NCBI GenBank assembly: GCA_965223215.1
Contig: CBDCVZ010000010.1
Location: 4,836,001-4,900,000 of the forward strand
DNA length: 64,000 nucleotides
Direction of reading: 5' to 3'
From: JABDMH01 sp965223215
GTDB lineage: Bacteria; Bacteroidota; Bacteroidia; Chitinophagales; Saprospiraceae
Shown here: positions 26,428 through 35,911 of the stretch, one piece after another
How positions within the stretch are numbered: position 1 is the first letter of the stretch
Layout: each line of letters opens with the position of its first letter
Position numbers and translations under genes: made by a program
The notes under the pieces: generated by a model
What the model was told of the DNA's origin: nothing
Databases searched by the model: none
The model's input: the letters and a program-made list of their open reading frames with translations, nothing else

Positions 26428-27453
26428 ATGGCACTGATCGAATTCAGGAAGGAGGGGCTCTACGTACCAACAGCTGATGTGTTCATTGATCCGTGGCGTA
26501 GGGTCAAAAAGGCCTTCATTACGCATGGACATTCAGATCACTCCCGCTGGGGTCATCAAGCCTATCTTTGTACCCACGCCAGTAAGCCGATTATCAGGCA
26601 TAGATTGGGAAATGTCAACCTAAGTAGCGTCGAATATGGTGAGGAAGTGCGGGTTAACGGCGTCACTTTCTCATTTCATCCCGCCGGTCACATTGTAGGT
26701 TCGGCTCAGATCCGTGTGGAACACCAAGGTGAGATTTGGGTGGTATCGGGTGATTATAAGGTAGAAGATGATGGTATCAGCGGCACTTTCGAGCCCATTC
26801 AATGTCATTCTTTTATTACCGAGTGCACCTTTGGTTTGCCCATCTATTCATGGATAGCACAAGAAGAGGTGTTTAAGCAAATAAATCAGTGGTGGAGTGA
26901 AAATCGAGCCAATAAGATCACGACCATCTTGACGGGTTATTCACTCGGAAAGGCACAACGATTACTGGCCGGCCTTGATACCTCGATCGGGCCCATTTAT
27001 ACCCATGGTGCTGTCGAACAGCTCACGCAGGTGATTCGACAAACTGGTATTGATCTACCAGAGACCACCTACCTTGATGATCAGGTAAAGAGTACGGACC
27101 TGGTCGGAGCCATCGTTGTCGCACCACCTGGGGCTACCGGTACTCCTTGGATGAAGCGTTTTAAACACGTATCGATCGGTGGTGCTTCTGGCTGGATGCA
27201 ATTGCGTGGAGCCCGACGTCGGGGTGGTGCTGATCGCGGCTTCGTTTTATCAGATCACGCAGATTGGGAAGGCCTAAATCAAACCATTTCTGCTACCGGT
27301 GCTGAGACCATCTTCGCCACCCATGGATATACCGAGGTATTCAAGCGATGGCTCCTATCCCAAGGCTATGATGCACACGTTGTCAAAACCGCATATGAAG
27401 GCGAGCGCGAAGCATCAGATCATGATCCACAAGAAACTACGACCGAAGAATGA
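26428..27453 (+). CDS. Ligase-associated DNA exonuclease (metallo-beta-lactamase/beta-CASP fold)
   Basis: 341 residues from ATG 26428 (MALIEFRKEGLYVP); the frame is open to 26395. The metal motif HGHSDH lies at about residues 33-38, with further ligands in HPAGHIVGSAQ, SGDYKVED, and the late LSDHADWEGL. This protein family is found beside ATP-dependent DNA ligases in a repair cassette. Its stop overlaps the ligase start by 4 bp (ATGA), so the two are translationally coupled. It is expected to process DNA ends before ligation. Confidence 0.92.
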   Translation: MALIEFRKEGLYVPTADVFIDPWRRVKKAFITHGHSDHSRWGHQAYLCTHASKPIIRHRLGNVNLSSVEYGEEVRVNGVTFSFHPAGHIVGSAQIRVEHQGEIWVVSGDYKVEDDGISGTFEPIQCHSFITECTFGLPIYSWIAQEEVFKQINQWWSENRANKITTILTGYSLGKAQRLLAGLDTSIGPIYTHGAVEQLTQVIRQTGIDLPETTYLDDQVKSTDLVGAIVVAPPGATGTPWMKRFKHVSIGGASGWMQLRGARRRGGADRGFVLSDHADWEGLNQTISATGAETIFATHGYTEVFKRWLLSQGYDAHVVKTAYEGEREASDHDPQETTTEE

Positions 27454-29042
27454 AGCGATTTGCGGCCTTATTCGAAGCATTGGATCAAACCACCAAGATT
27501 AATGCGAAAGTGGCAGCCCTTGAAACGTATTTTAAAGAAGCACCTGACAACGACAAACTATGGACCATTGCTTTACTGTCTCATCGACGCCCTCGACGTA
27601 CCGTAAGCACAACTCTTCTGCGAGCATGGGCCGCGGAACAAGCCGGCCTTCCCCTTTGGCTTTTTGAAGAATCTTACCACATCGTAGGAGATCTTGCCGA
27701 ATCGATTGCTCTGGTTTTACCCAAGCCTACGATGAAGATTGACTCAACCCTATCCGAGTGGATTCGATTAATTCAAAACCTGAGGGATGCGAGCGATGAG
27801 GACAAGAAATTGGCGATTGTCGAAGCCTGGCAAGGGCTTACCCACCGCGAGCGATTTGTTTTTAATAAACTGATCACCGGAGGATGGCGTATTGGCATTT
27901 CCCAAAAATTAATGACGAGAGCCCTATCCAAAGCTACTGGTATAGAAGAAAACAAGCTGGCTCACCGGTTGATGGGTAACTGGACACCGGACACAACGAC
28001 CTTTGCAAGGTTAATGTTTGAAGAAAATATCGCTGATAATTTATCGAAACCCTACCCCTTTTATTTGGCCTATGCCCTTGATGTGGAACCAACGGAGTTG
28101 GGAGATCCCTTTGAGTGGCAGGCCGAACGCAAGTGGGATGGTATCCGGGGGCAACTGATCAAACGCGGAGGAGAGATCTTCGTTTGGTCCAGGGGTGAAG
28201 AATTGGTCACCGATCGATTTCCGGAATATCAGTTGTTGCAGGATCTTCTGCCAGATGGGACGGTGATGGATGGAGAGATCCTCACCTTTAAAGAAGGGAA
28301 GATATTACCGTTTCAAAATCTGCAGACCCGGATAGGTCGTAAAAAGCTATCAAAAAACATCTTGCAAAATGCACCCGTAATTCTAAGGGTTTATGACCTG
28401 ATGGAATTTGGTGGGACAGACATTCGCGATAAACCACTTACCACACGTAGAGCCCTCTTAGAGCAAATAGTGACCGAAGTCAATCGACCAGATGTGTTAC
28501 AAATATCTGAGGTTGTGTCATTTGATTCGTGGCAAGTCTTAGATGATATACGCCTGGATGCACGTGCCCATCAATGCGAAGGTATTATGTTAAAAAGAAA
28601 AAATTCCGTCTATAAGAGCGGTCGTAAGAAGGGCGATTGGTGGAAATGGAAGATCGATCCCCTCACCATCGATGCCGTCATGTTGTACGCCCAACAGGGT
28701 CATGGTCGTCGGGCGAATTTATTTACCGACTACACCTTTGCTGTTTGGGATGGTGATGCCCTGGTGCCCTTTGCCAAAGCGTATTCCGGTCTGACCGACC
28801 AAGAATTTGAAGAGATCACTCGGTTTGTTCGTAAAAACACGATCGACCGTTTTGGTCCGGTACGTGCTGTTACCCCCTCCTTGGTTTTTGAAGTGGCCTT
28901 TGAAGGTCTGCAGAAAAGTACTCGGCACAAATCGGGAGTGTCGCTGCGCTTTCCACGAATGCATCGGTGGCGAAAAGATAAGCATCCCAAGGAGGCTAAT
29001 ACTTTGGCAGATCTGAAGGCTATGTTGGCCTTATATGGATGA
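27450..29042 (+). CDS. ATP-dependent DNA ligase
   Basis: 530 residues. N-terminal DNA-binding domain about 1-190, then the adenylation domain with the nucleophile in AERKWDGIRGQ (Lys228), motif III-like VMDGEIL, motif IV EGIMLKR, motif V DWWKWK, and a C-terminal OB fold ending WRKDKHPKEANTLADLKAM. It seals nicked DNA using ATP and partners with the exonuclease encoded immediately upstream. In many genomes a Lhr-type helicase and a metallophosphoesterase follow; here the next sequence is a pseudogene. Confidence 0.94.
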   Translation: MKRFAALFEALDQTTKINAKVAALETYFKEAPDNDKLWTIALLSHRRPRRTVSTTLLRAWAAEQAGLPLWLFEESYHIVGDLAESIALVLPKPTMKIDSTLSEWIRLIQNLRDASDEDKKLAIVEAWQGLTHRERFVFNKLITGGWRIGISQKLMTRALSKATGIEENKLAHRLMGNWTPDTTTFARLMFEENIADNLSKPYPFYLAYALDVEPTELGDPFEWQAERKWDGIRGQLIKRGGEIFVWSRGEELVTDRFPEYQLLQDLLPDGTVMDGEILTFKEGKILPFQNLQTRIGRKKLSKNILQNAPVILRVYDLMEFGGTDIRDKPLTTRRALLEQIVTEVNRPDVLQISEVVSFDSWQVLDDIRLDARAHQCEGIMLKRKNSVYKSGRKKGDWWKWKIDPLTIDAVMLYAQQGHGRRANLFTDYTFAVWDGDALVPFAKAYSGLTDQEFEEITRFVRKNTIDRFGPVRAVTPSLVFEVAFEGLQKSTRHKSGVSLRFPRMHRWRKDKHPKEANTLADLKAMLALYG

Positions 29043-29114
29043 ACGGGTCGTCATGGCCCTGCCCATGGGAGCGGGATGCCAAAGATAGAAGGAGGGCGCT
29101 AATTTTTATGGGAT

Positions 29115-29527
29115 ATACCCAAGGCCCTTCCGGAAATATATAGTTTAGGTCATCGCAATCCACAGGGTCTGGCTTTGCAACCTACGACTGGTTTATTATG
29201 GGAGCACGAACATGGTCCTCAAGGAGGAGATGAGATTAACATTATTTATGCCGGGGTGAATTATGGATGGCCCATTACCACCTTTGGAGAAGAATAGGTG
29301 GGGGAATCATTGGTGATGGTCTTACTAAGGCCCCCGGCATGCGTTCGCCCCAATATTATTATACACCGTCCATTGCACCCAGTGACATGATTTTCTATTC
29401 GGGAAAACTCTTCGAGGTATGGAAAGGAAATATTTTCATCGGAGCGATGGCCAAAAAACATCTCAACCGTGTGGATGTAAGTGGCAGCAGAGTCGTTGAG
29501 GAAGAGCGATTGCGTCCACCTCCCTAA
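29115..29527 (+). pseudogene. Remnant of a PQQ-dependent aldose sugar dehydrogenase
   Basis: One frame reads ALPEIYSLGHRNPQGLALQP then EHGPQGGDEINIIYAGVNYG and WPITTFGEE before a TAG at 29295. A second frame resumes at once with GGIIGDGLTKAPGMRSPQYY, TPSIAPSDMIFYSG and GNIFIGAMAKKHLNRVDVSG. These are contiguous pieces of the YliI/Asd-type soluble aldose dehydrogenase propeller, separated by one frameshift. The N-terminal half and the extreme C-terminus are absent. Confidence 0.85.
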
Positions 29528-29714
29528 GTGTTCCTTGGCTAATTAGTCTTCAGCCAGCCAGGCGATGTAAAAAGAGTGCAATTGTTTTGACCCGATCGCT
29601 TAAAATGCACTGCCACGGAAACCGCCGGTTGTAGTTCCGAATAAAGATTTTATTTGCAATCAACCTAATGACCTACAGTGATGCTGAGTATTTGAATGGC
29701 AACGGAAAATGATG

Positions 29715-31004
29715 CTAAAAGATCATTATTAATTGTGGCGCAAATGGATTTCCATGGCTATCAAACAGTGTCAATAAATAATATTTTTCGGACAAGGCTG
29801 TTGGAAGACGGATCCTATCACCAATCAAGGAGCCTTCTTTAATTAATTGTCCCATCACATTGTGCAGTTGATATGAGATGATTCGACCATTGAGATTGTC
29901 GACCTGAATGTAATCTCTAGCTGGATTTGGGTAGCCTTTGATTACTTCCAAACTATTGTGTGTGGCCGAAGTGGTAGGAGAAGAGTAAAAATACCACCTT
30001 ATCCAATCGGGCACTTGAAACGGCCCCTGGTAAACAATATTTTTTACAGTATGTAAAAGCGTATCTGATCCTGGTCCATTGGTACCGCTAAAATATCTGT
30101 GTTCGAGTCGGGAGGTTGGTTTGAGTACACCACTGATAAAATCCTGAAATAATATTTTGCTGGTATCAAGTAGACCCTGCGAATTTTTAGTACGAATAAT
30201 TCGGAGCGAGGCATCCCATTGTTGCAGATTGGAGACCCATAATTCAAATTGGGCAAAGACCTGGAAACCCTCCTGGTCATATCCAAAAGTATCTCTTGAT
30301 CGGCGAAGAAAAGCCAAGCTATCTGAACTGTATTCATATCGGCGGTGCACCAGCAAGTTGCCGGCATCATCATAGGTCCGATCAGAAAATGCAGTGGGGA
30401 TATAAATGTGAAGTAAAGGAATAAATAGATACTGTGTGTCGCTGGTAATTGCTCCCTCAGCATTATTTATAATGGCTAGAGAATCCTGTCTGACCCACTC
30501 ACCACCCATCCAGGAACTTGCCACCTGATGCATCAAGGTATCGTGAGCCATGACTTCTTCGAGCTTACGGTCATTGAGCCAGCGACCATCGATCCAAGAC
30601 TGATTGATGGTAATTAAGATGTTGTCGGTCCTAGTTCGAATGGTCCGCTCAGCTGGGTGAAAAGCATTATCTACAAAGGTCAAATGTGTAAGGGTGTCAA
30701 TGAATCCATCGCGATACGAAGTCAGGATGCGTGAATCATTAAGCCATTGATTACTACTCCGGGTTCGAATTTGCACCTGCTCATCGACTACGCGATTCAA
30801 TGGGTCGTATTTAAAGATGACTTTGCGAGAAGCTACTGAATCACCGCTGAGGTAATCGTAGCGAATGGTTGAATCCAGGGATATCGGAGTTTGTGAAAAA
30901 CCCGAGTATCCAAAGAACAAGAAGATCAATCCCAATGCGATTGTGGGTACACCTTTCCACCCACTGCCACCTTTGGGTTTCCGCATTTTTCTAACTTTTG
31001 TCAC
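29715..31004 (-). CDS. Secreted protein with T9SS C-terminal sorting domain
   Basis: 429 residues. Basic N-terminus and hydrophobic VPTIALGLIFLFFGYSGFSQ form a signal peptide. The middle consists of repeated YD/WxD-type strands (DYLSGDSVASRKVIFKYDP, DRTYDDAGNLLVHRRYEYS), reminiscent of RHS/YD-like repeats, with many R-S-S-D turns. The tail carries a sorting-domain signature: GYPNPARDYIQV, YQLHNVMGQLIKEGSL, then YYLLTLFDSHG. The protein should cross the outer membrane by T9SS. The enzymatic or adhesive role is unknown. Confidence 0.8.
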   Translation of the reverse strand: MTKVRKMRKPKGGSGWKGVPTIALGLIFLFFGYSGFSQTPISLDSTIRYDYLSGDSVASRKVIFKYDPLNRVVDEQVQIRTRSSNQWLNDSRILTSYRDGFIDTLTHLTFVDNAFHPAERTIRTRTDNILITINQSWIDGRWLNDRKLEEVMAHDTLMHQVASSWMGGEWVRQDSLAIINNAEGAITSDTQYLFIPLLHIYIPTAFSDRTYDDAGNLLVHRRYEYSSDSLAFLRRSRDTFGYDQEGFQVFAQFELWVSNLQQWDASLRIIRTKNSQGLLDTSKILFQDFISGVLKPTSRLEHRYFSGTNGPGSDTLLHTVKNIVYQGPFQVPDWIRWYFYSSPTTSATHNSLEVIKGYPNPARDYIQVDNLNGRIISYQLHNVMGQLIKEGSLIGDRIRLPTALSEKYYLLTLFDSHGNPFAPQLIMIF

Positions 31005-31052
31005 ATTGCAATTTCATAATTTCCTAACTTATAGAAAATATCTCATCACGTT

Positions 31053-32042
31053 ATGAAAGACCGAAGATCCTTTCTCAAAAACGTCACCGCACTGACGTCT
31101 GCACTTATGTTGCCAAAAATTGATCTGAGTGGCAAAGCGATTAACACCCGTGACAAATGGGGGGAACTATTGCCGCAGCGTTCTTTTGGACGTACCGGTC
31201 TTTCTGTGACCATGCTGGGGGTGGGTGGAGCACATATCGGACGATCGACCGAGAAAGTAGCTCAGGAAATCATTGAAAAAGCCATGGAAGTAGGGGTGAG
31301 ATTTTTTGATAACGCTGAGAGTTATCAGTCTGGCCGAGCGGAAAAGTACTACGGTAAGTATTTAGTGCCCAAGTACCGAGATGAGGCTTTCATTATGACG
31401 AAGAGCACTGGAAAAACGCGTGAAATTGCCCAAGAGCATCTTGAAGGGTCACTGCGCAGAATGAAATGCGACTACATCGACTTGTGGCAGATCCACTCCA
31501 TCAGAAGTCCGCAAGATGTAGACGATCGGATCACCAATGGTGTATTGGATTTAGCTTTAGAAGCAAAGGCCTCGGGCAAAGTGAAACATATTGGTTTTAC
31601 TGGTCACAACACCTTTACAGCGCACCAGCGGATGTTGGAAAGGACCGATGAACTGGAAACTTGTCAAATGCCGATCAATATGTTTGATCCCAATTACAAG
31701 AGCTTTATCAAGAACGTTTTACCCACCTTGGTGGAGCGTAATTTCGGTGTCATTGCGATGAAGACCTTATCAAATGGTGGCTTCTTTGGTGGCACGTCTC
31801 ACTTTAAACATGGCGATGAGCCGAAGATTATTCCAAAGTTTGCGACGGTTCAGGAGGCCCTTCATTTTGTCTGGTCTCTACCCGTATCTGTTCTAGTCAC
31901 AGGAGCGGAATCAGCCGAGATGCTTCAAGAAAAAGTAGATCTTGCCAAGTCATTTGTGAAGATTGAAGAGAGCGAGCGAGACGAATTAATTGCCCGCGTG
32001 AAAGAGATGGATGGGAGTAAAATCGAGTACTACAAAGATTGA
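31053..32042 (+). CDS. Aldo/keto reductase with Tat-type leader
   Basis: 329 residues. The N-terminal RRSFLKNVTALTSALMLPKI resembles a twin-arginine signal, implying an exported folded enzyme. The TIM-barrel AKR tetrad is present: Asp86 and Tyr91 in FFDNAESYQSG, Lys117 in MTKSTG, His148 in DLWQIHS. NADP(H)-dependent oxidoreduction of a carbonyl or sugar is expected; the physiological substrate is unknown. It starts 48 bp from the divergent T9SS protein. Confidence 0.9.
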   Translation: MKDRRSFLKNVTALTSALMLPKIDLSGKAINTRDKWGELLPQRSFGRTGLSVTMLGVGGAHIGRSTEKVAQEIIEKAMEVGVRFFDNAESYQSGRAEKYYGKYLVPKYRDEAFIMTKSTGKTREIAQEHLEGSLRRMKCDYIDLWQIHSIRSPQDVDDRITNGVLDLALEAKASGKVKHIGFTGHNTFTAHQRMLERTDELETCQMPINMFDPNYKSFIKNVLPTLVERNFGVIAMKTLSNGGFFGGTSHFKHGDEPKIIPKFATVQEALHFVWSLPVSVLVTGAESAEMLQEKVDLAKSFVKIEESERDELIARVKEMDGSKIEYYKD

Positions 32043-32084
32043 GACGCCACTCTTGCCAGTGCCATGTTTAGATGGTTGGCTTCT

Positions 32085-32522
32085 TTAATATGGTTCAGAT
32101 ACCGGGATGGTGGTAGACCAAGGCCATCGGACACAGTTTTTAACCTCTGGGAATAGTACCAAATCACCATTTCCCTTACCGACTAAGGTTGTGACCTTAT
32201 TACTTGCCAAGTGTGATTTCGCAAAAGCCAAGGTTTTTCCCGATACGGACACATCATCGACCAGAAGAATTGAACCTGTAAAAGCCAGCGCGCGAGGACT
32301 GCCAGACAGGAGCCTTGGCGCATCATACCGTGGAATATTTGAATCGTCGCGATAGTTGATCGATACGATTTCCAGGTCACAGCGTAGTTGATGCGCGGTG
32401 AGGCAGGCTAGGGTTGTACCACCACGACTGATCCCAATCACCAGGTCAACTTCGGGTAGCTGGGTACTTAGCAGGCGATCGCTGATCTCTTGGAAACTTA
32501 AGAGCGGTTTTTCCATATCCAC
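32085..32522 (-). CDS. Phosphoribosyltransferase domain protein
   Basis: 145 residues. The PRPP-binding signature is SILLVDDVSVSGKTLAFAK, with VIGISRGGTTLACL earlier as the PPi loop. It is short and lacks the hood region of standard Hpt/Gpt enzymes, resembling the small ComF/GPT-like PRTases. Its start lies inside the upstream ECF-S-like gene (25-bp overlap), so the two are coupled. That pairing suggests salvage of a base or vitamin-like compound imported by the membrane protein. Confidence 0.85.
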   Translation of the reverse strand: MDMEKPLLSFQEISDRLLSTQLPEVDLVIGISRGGTTLACLTAHQLRCDLEIVSINYRDDSNIPRYDAPRLLSGSPRALAFTGSILLVDDVSVSGKTLAFAKSHLASNKVTTLVGKGNGDLVLFPEVKNCVRWPWSTTIPVSEPY

Positions 32523-33025
32523 ACTACCACTACATTAAGCAGGGCCAGCAAAGCGATTCCAGGCACCGCATTTTGAATCGATGTTACCCAGAAATCCCAC
32601 GGAGGCTGTTGGAAAGGTAGATAGGGAGCAAATTGTGCCGACACAAATTTAATCATCAAGTAACCCAATGGGGCTGCGATCCATCGCAGGTATTGATTTC
32701 GATACAGCATTAAGACCGCGATTGAAAAGAGCGCCACCTCTCCCGCCAGCATTAAGACAATGCTGATGGCTGGTTGACCGGTGATGAGAAAGTTAAGGAA
32801 GGGTGCCAAAATACCGGCTACAAAACCCAGCTTAAATCTGCCCAATAGCACCGCCACCAATGGTATGTAAAACAGAGGAATCCAAATAGCACCCAGTGGA
32901 ACGGAGCTTTCAAAGGGTATCAGATGCACTAAAAACGGCACGGCGGCGGCAGCAGCCACAATACCAAGGCTAAGGGGTAGCGTCAATGGTTGCTGATAAG
33001 CGATTGTGTTGGATTGTTGTTTCAT
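32498..33025 (-). CDS. Predicted ECF-transporter S-component-like membrane protein
   Basis: 175 residues from ATG 33025; the open frame upstream to 33379 is not protein-like and is ignored. Six hydrophobic helices (for example LSLGIVAAAAAVPFLVHLIP, IPLFYIPLVAVLLGRFKLGF, ALLALLNVVVVWIWKNRS) in a small protein are typical of substrate-binding S components and DUF6580-type proteins. No EcfA or EcfT gene is nearby. It overlaps the phosphoribosyltransferase gene. Confidence 0.6.
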   Translation of the reverse strand: MKQQSNTIAYQQPLTLPLSLGIVAAAAAVPFLVHLIPFESSVPLGAIWIPLFYIPLVAVLLGRFKLGFVAGILAPFLNFLITGQPAISIVLMLAGEVALFSIAVLMLYRNQYLRWIAAPLGYLMIKFVSAQFAPYLPFQQPPWDFWVTSIQNAVPGIALLALLNVVVVWIWKNRS

Positions 33026-33159
33026 ACTATTAAAATAAGGATGTTTTGGGAGATTTAAAAGCACCAAAGGATCCGAAGCGTCCACCAGGGAGCACAATAT
33101 CCTCTTTTTTTCGATGATCACCAGGGTGCAGTGCTGAGAGCTAAGTGGTTCCAGACCAT

Positions 33160-34161
33160 CTAGGGATCGCAAGGTGCGATGGATATGGAGAGTTGCGCAC
33201 CCAACTCTACCACAAATTCTTCCAGAAGGATTACTTCTTGGGCAGCTATAAAAGCTAGGTCCTCGAGATTCAAACTGGTGATCACACCTTGGGCGGTTAG
33301 GGATACCGCAGCATGAAAAACCGATTGATGAGGATCTGTGGCCAGTATGGCTGGGGTGATTGAGATCTGATCGGTACAAGGATCAAATCCACATTTGATG
33401 GGGTCGTCTTCAATGGTCAGATTGACGGTGATGACCGAATCACATCCGGCACGGTTTGGCACGGTGTCCATGTAAGCGCCATTGGTTTTCCAAACGTGAA
33501 GGCCGCTGGGTGAGATTAAGCTGTCGCACACCGAGGTATCGATGGTGGCGGTGGTGGCTAGAAAATTGCAGTCACACAAATCACCGACACCATTCATGTC
33601 GTCGTCATTTTGATCTGGGTTAGGTGTATTGGGGCAATTGTCTTCGTCATCAAAAACACCATCTCCATCCGTATCTGGCCGATACACCGTAAAATCGTCA
33701 AAACTAAAGCCATTACCTTCCTCCTATGAGATTTTGAATACCTGGCCTGAATTGATCAAAAAACTATCGATGGGAAGCGTTCCGGTACTCCCAATGCCGA
33801 GCATCGACTGATCAGGCAATTTTAGCGATCCCGAGTCCGCGGCACTAAAACTGCTTACCGACACGGACAGTAAGATCACCTCCACATCAAAACTTATGCT
33901 CACCATTTCCTGCAAAACTGCGCCGTCTAACTTATCCGTTACATCGCCAGGGGCCGCAGCGTTGACGCCAAATCCTGAGGTCGTTTGATTTAGTACGCCA
34001 TCGTTGGCCGATAATGTTGCCGAAATGCCATTTAGGGTCAGCGTCATGGTACTCCCTTCTAAATCAGGGATGGCTCCTTCGCTATAAATGGGATCGGCGG
34101 TGCGGAGATCGAAGAAGGTATTTTGAGCATGACCTAGATTTACAAACACCATCACGATCAT
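33160..34161 (-). pseudogene. Secreted thrombospondin-type-3-repeat protein with in-frame stop
   Basis: One continuous minus-strand frame runs from 34161 to 33160, interrupted only by a TAG at 33724-33726 (...GQVFKIS-stop-EEGNGFSFDDFTVYRP...). The first part (145 residues) is an all-beta lectin/jellyroll-like domain. The second holds the calcium-binding type-3 repeat DTDGDGVFDDEDNCPNTPNP followed by DQNDDDMNGVGDLCDC. The N-terminus is only MIVMVFVNLGHAQN, a truncated-looking signal. The C-terminus has no clear T9SS domain. Either a nonsense-mutated pseudogene or a recent single-base change. Confidence 0.75.
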
Positions 34162-34611
34162 CTAACACCTGATGCAAAGCATCACTTTGTTTCCAATTTC
34201 TGGTTGCAGCCCCATCATGAAAATAGCATGTGATAGTAAGATGCAAATATTATGACGATGGTGAGGGGTGGCTAAGGGAGACAGAGGTGAGGGTATCAAA
34301 CTGCGATGGTCATCGGAACATAACCGCAACGCTGCCAACCAAGAATTTACATGTCCAAGTTCTCCAGAGCAAAATGGTCATTTGAAGCATCCAAAATTAT
34401 ATGGCATGCTATGTGATCGAATTGAATTGGAAGAGGATTAATTGCAAACGATGGTAAGATTGATTAAATTTTACAATACGGATCGCATTCATTCAGGTTA
34501 GACTATGAGCGTCTGCTGTGGGTGCGCCGATATGCTTTGATTAATGAACTATGAGAATTTTCGTCAAATTTATAGGGGTTAAAACACTCATTCAAAACTA
34601 AATGATCTGCA
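34162..34611. other. Intergenic region carrying an IS3 transposase scrap
   Basis: 450 bp without an intact gene. The recognisable part is the IS3 remnant at 34337-34498; the rest (34162-34336 and 34499-34611) shows no gene. Confidence 0.6.
34337..34498 (+). mobile_element. IS3-family transposase C-terminal remnant
   Basis: In one frame the codons read NQEFTCPSSPEQNGHLKHPK, LYGMLCDRIELEED, a TAA at 34439, then LQTMVRLIKFYNTDRIHSG before a TAG at 34499. SPEQNG and the KFYNTDRIHSG signature are hallmarks of the integrase-core C-terminus in IS3 transposases. No inverted repeats or upstream half were found, so this is a dead fragment. Confidence 0.7.
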
Positions 34612-35545
34612 ATGACCAGAATCCTGTCATTAATAATTGCATTATTTGTTCCATATCAGGCCTACTGTCAGGAAGAACAATTGATCTTTGGCCAGAGCGT
34701 GACCCACCCATTTCAGTGGATGGAAGACATTACTTCTGATAAAGTAAAGCAATGGCTTGAATCACAAAAAAGCCAACAGGCTGAGTATTTTAAGAAATCA
34801 GATTTCAAGAAACTGAATTCAGTACTATATGTGCCAAGAAGGGAACATCAACTGGAAACAAATCGGTACAGATTTGAGTTGATTACTCTGGCTGCTACTC
34901 CTCCCAAACTAGTCGTAAAGGAATTTATTGATGGAGAAAATGTTGTCAGGACATTGATCAGATGCAAGGACTTTAAGTTAAATGAAAATGATTTTCCGTC
35001 CATCGAGTATTATCGAGTCACAGATAGTGAATATTTCCTGATAGCGGCTATATCACATTCAGGTAGTGACTGGCTAGAACTACTGGTGTATGACCTTGAA
35101 AAAAGGGTGTTGCTAGAAACGCTGAAAGGTATCGTAGACCCTCGTATTGTTTTTCATTATAACGGATTTTACTACGAGCGATATGATGAACCCACCGATA
35201 TAAAATCCACTAGGACTCATCAGAGAATAACATTTCATGAAATCGGGACGCCTCAAGAAAATGATCGAGATATTTTCGTCAATGCGGACCCTACATCCAT
35301 CAGATATTTTCAATTTCAACGCATCCCGGATTCTAAGTTTATTTATGTTTTTCATCCCACCATGATAAATGGCTCGTGGAAGGAGGCCATCACGAAAATA
35401 GAACTCGGAAAATTTATCACCAGACAGCCCTTCTTCATCTACAGTAGTCCACATCGCATCACTTTCGATCTAATTATGCAGGAGGAAGATACCGTGATGA
35501 TGAGAACTGATCTGCGAAATTCGAACTTTGAAGTGATAAAAATCA
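34612..35545 (+). pseudogene. Prolyl oligopeptidase (S9A), 5' part, split by ISL3 insertion
   Basis: First 311 codons of an exported prolyl oligopeptidase. Signal peptide MTRILSLIIALFVPYQAYCQ, then the S9A N-terminal segment HPFQWMEDITSDKVKQWLES and the beta-propeller strands. The reading frame continues 26 bp into the inserted element and stops at 35569-35571. Removing the element and one copy of the 8-bp duplication restores a single frame with 36828-37966: 2073 bp, 690 residues, the standard S9A length. Confidence 0.9.
35538..35545 (+). repeat. Left copy of 8-bp target-site duplication
   Basis: AAAAATCA directly before the left inverted repeat; the identical sequence follows the right end at 36820-36827. 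Eight base pairs is the usual ISL3 duplication size. Confidence 0.9.
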
Positions 35546-35602
35546 GGTTCTTCGCAAAGATGAGTACCTAAGATGGTAAAATTATAGCTTTGGAAGAAAG
35601 CT

Positions 35603-35911
35603 ATGTCAAAAAGCCTATTGTACCATGGATTTGGATTAAAGGGAGTCGAGTATTTGAAGACTGAATATCGTGAGGGCTCGATCTATTTCCATATTGAAAC
35701 CGAATCAAAGCATTTACAATGTAGTGCATGTAAGAGCAAGGAGGTTATAAAAAAGGGAAAGAAGGAACGTACATTTCGAACTGTATCAATTGGATTCAAG
35801 CCGGTATTCATGGTGGCGCACATACACCGGTTAGAATGTAAGTCATGTGGGTTAATACGTCAAGAAGAGATAAAATATGCTGATAAAAAAAAACTTACAC
35901 CCATCGATTGA
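35603..35911 (+). CDS. ISL3 transposase, N-terminal part (zinc-finger domain)
   Basis: 102 residues. It carries the ISL3 N-terminal zinc ribbon: LQCSACKSKEVIKKGKKERT and HRLECKSCGLIRQEE. The frame ends after a run of nine A residues (35885-35893). In the -1 frame the codons after the run read TYTHRLRRFVLGMLDSM, the expected continuation into the second frame. Full-length ISL3 transposases of about 400 residues are normally a single frame, so this is either slippage-expressed or inactivated. Confidence 0.8.
   Translation: MSKSLLYHGFGLKGVEYLKTEYREGSIYFHIETESKHLQCSACKSKEVIKKGKKERTFRTVSIGFKPVFMVAHIHRLECKSCGLIRQEEIKYADKKKLTPID
35885..35893 (+). promoter_or_regulatory. A9 run, candidate slippage site in transposase
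   Basis: Nine A residues in frame as AAA AAA AAA. A one-base backward shift of ribosome or polymerase joins the two transposase frames exactly where homology says they should join. Sequencing error in a homopolymer is the main alternative. Confidence 0.4.

Noticed and set aside
33026..33159. Leader of the ECF-S-like gene as a riboswitch
   Set aside because: No TPP, cobalamin, preQ1 or SAM consensus could be matched.
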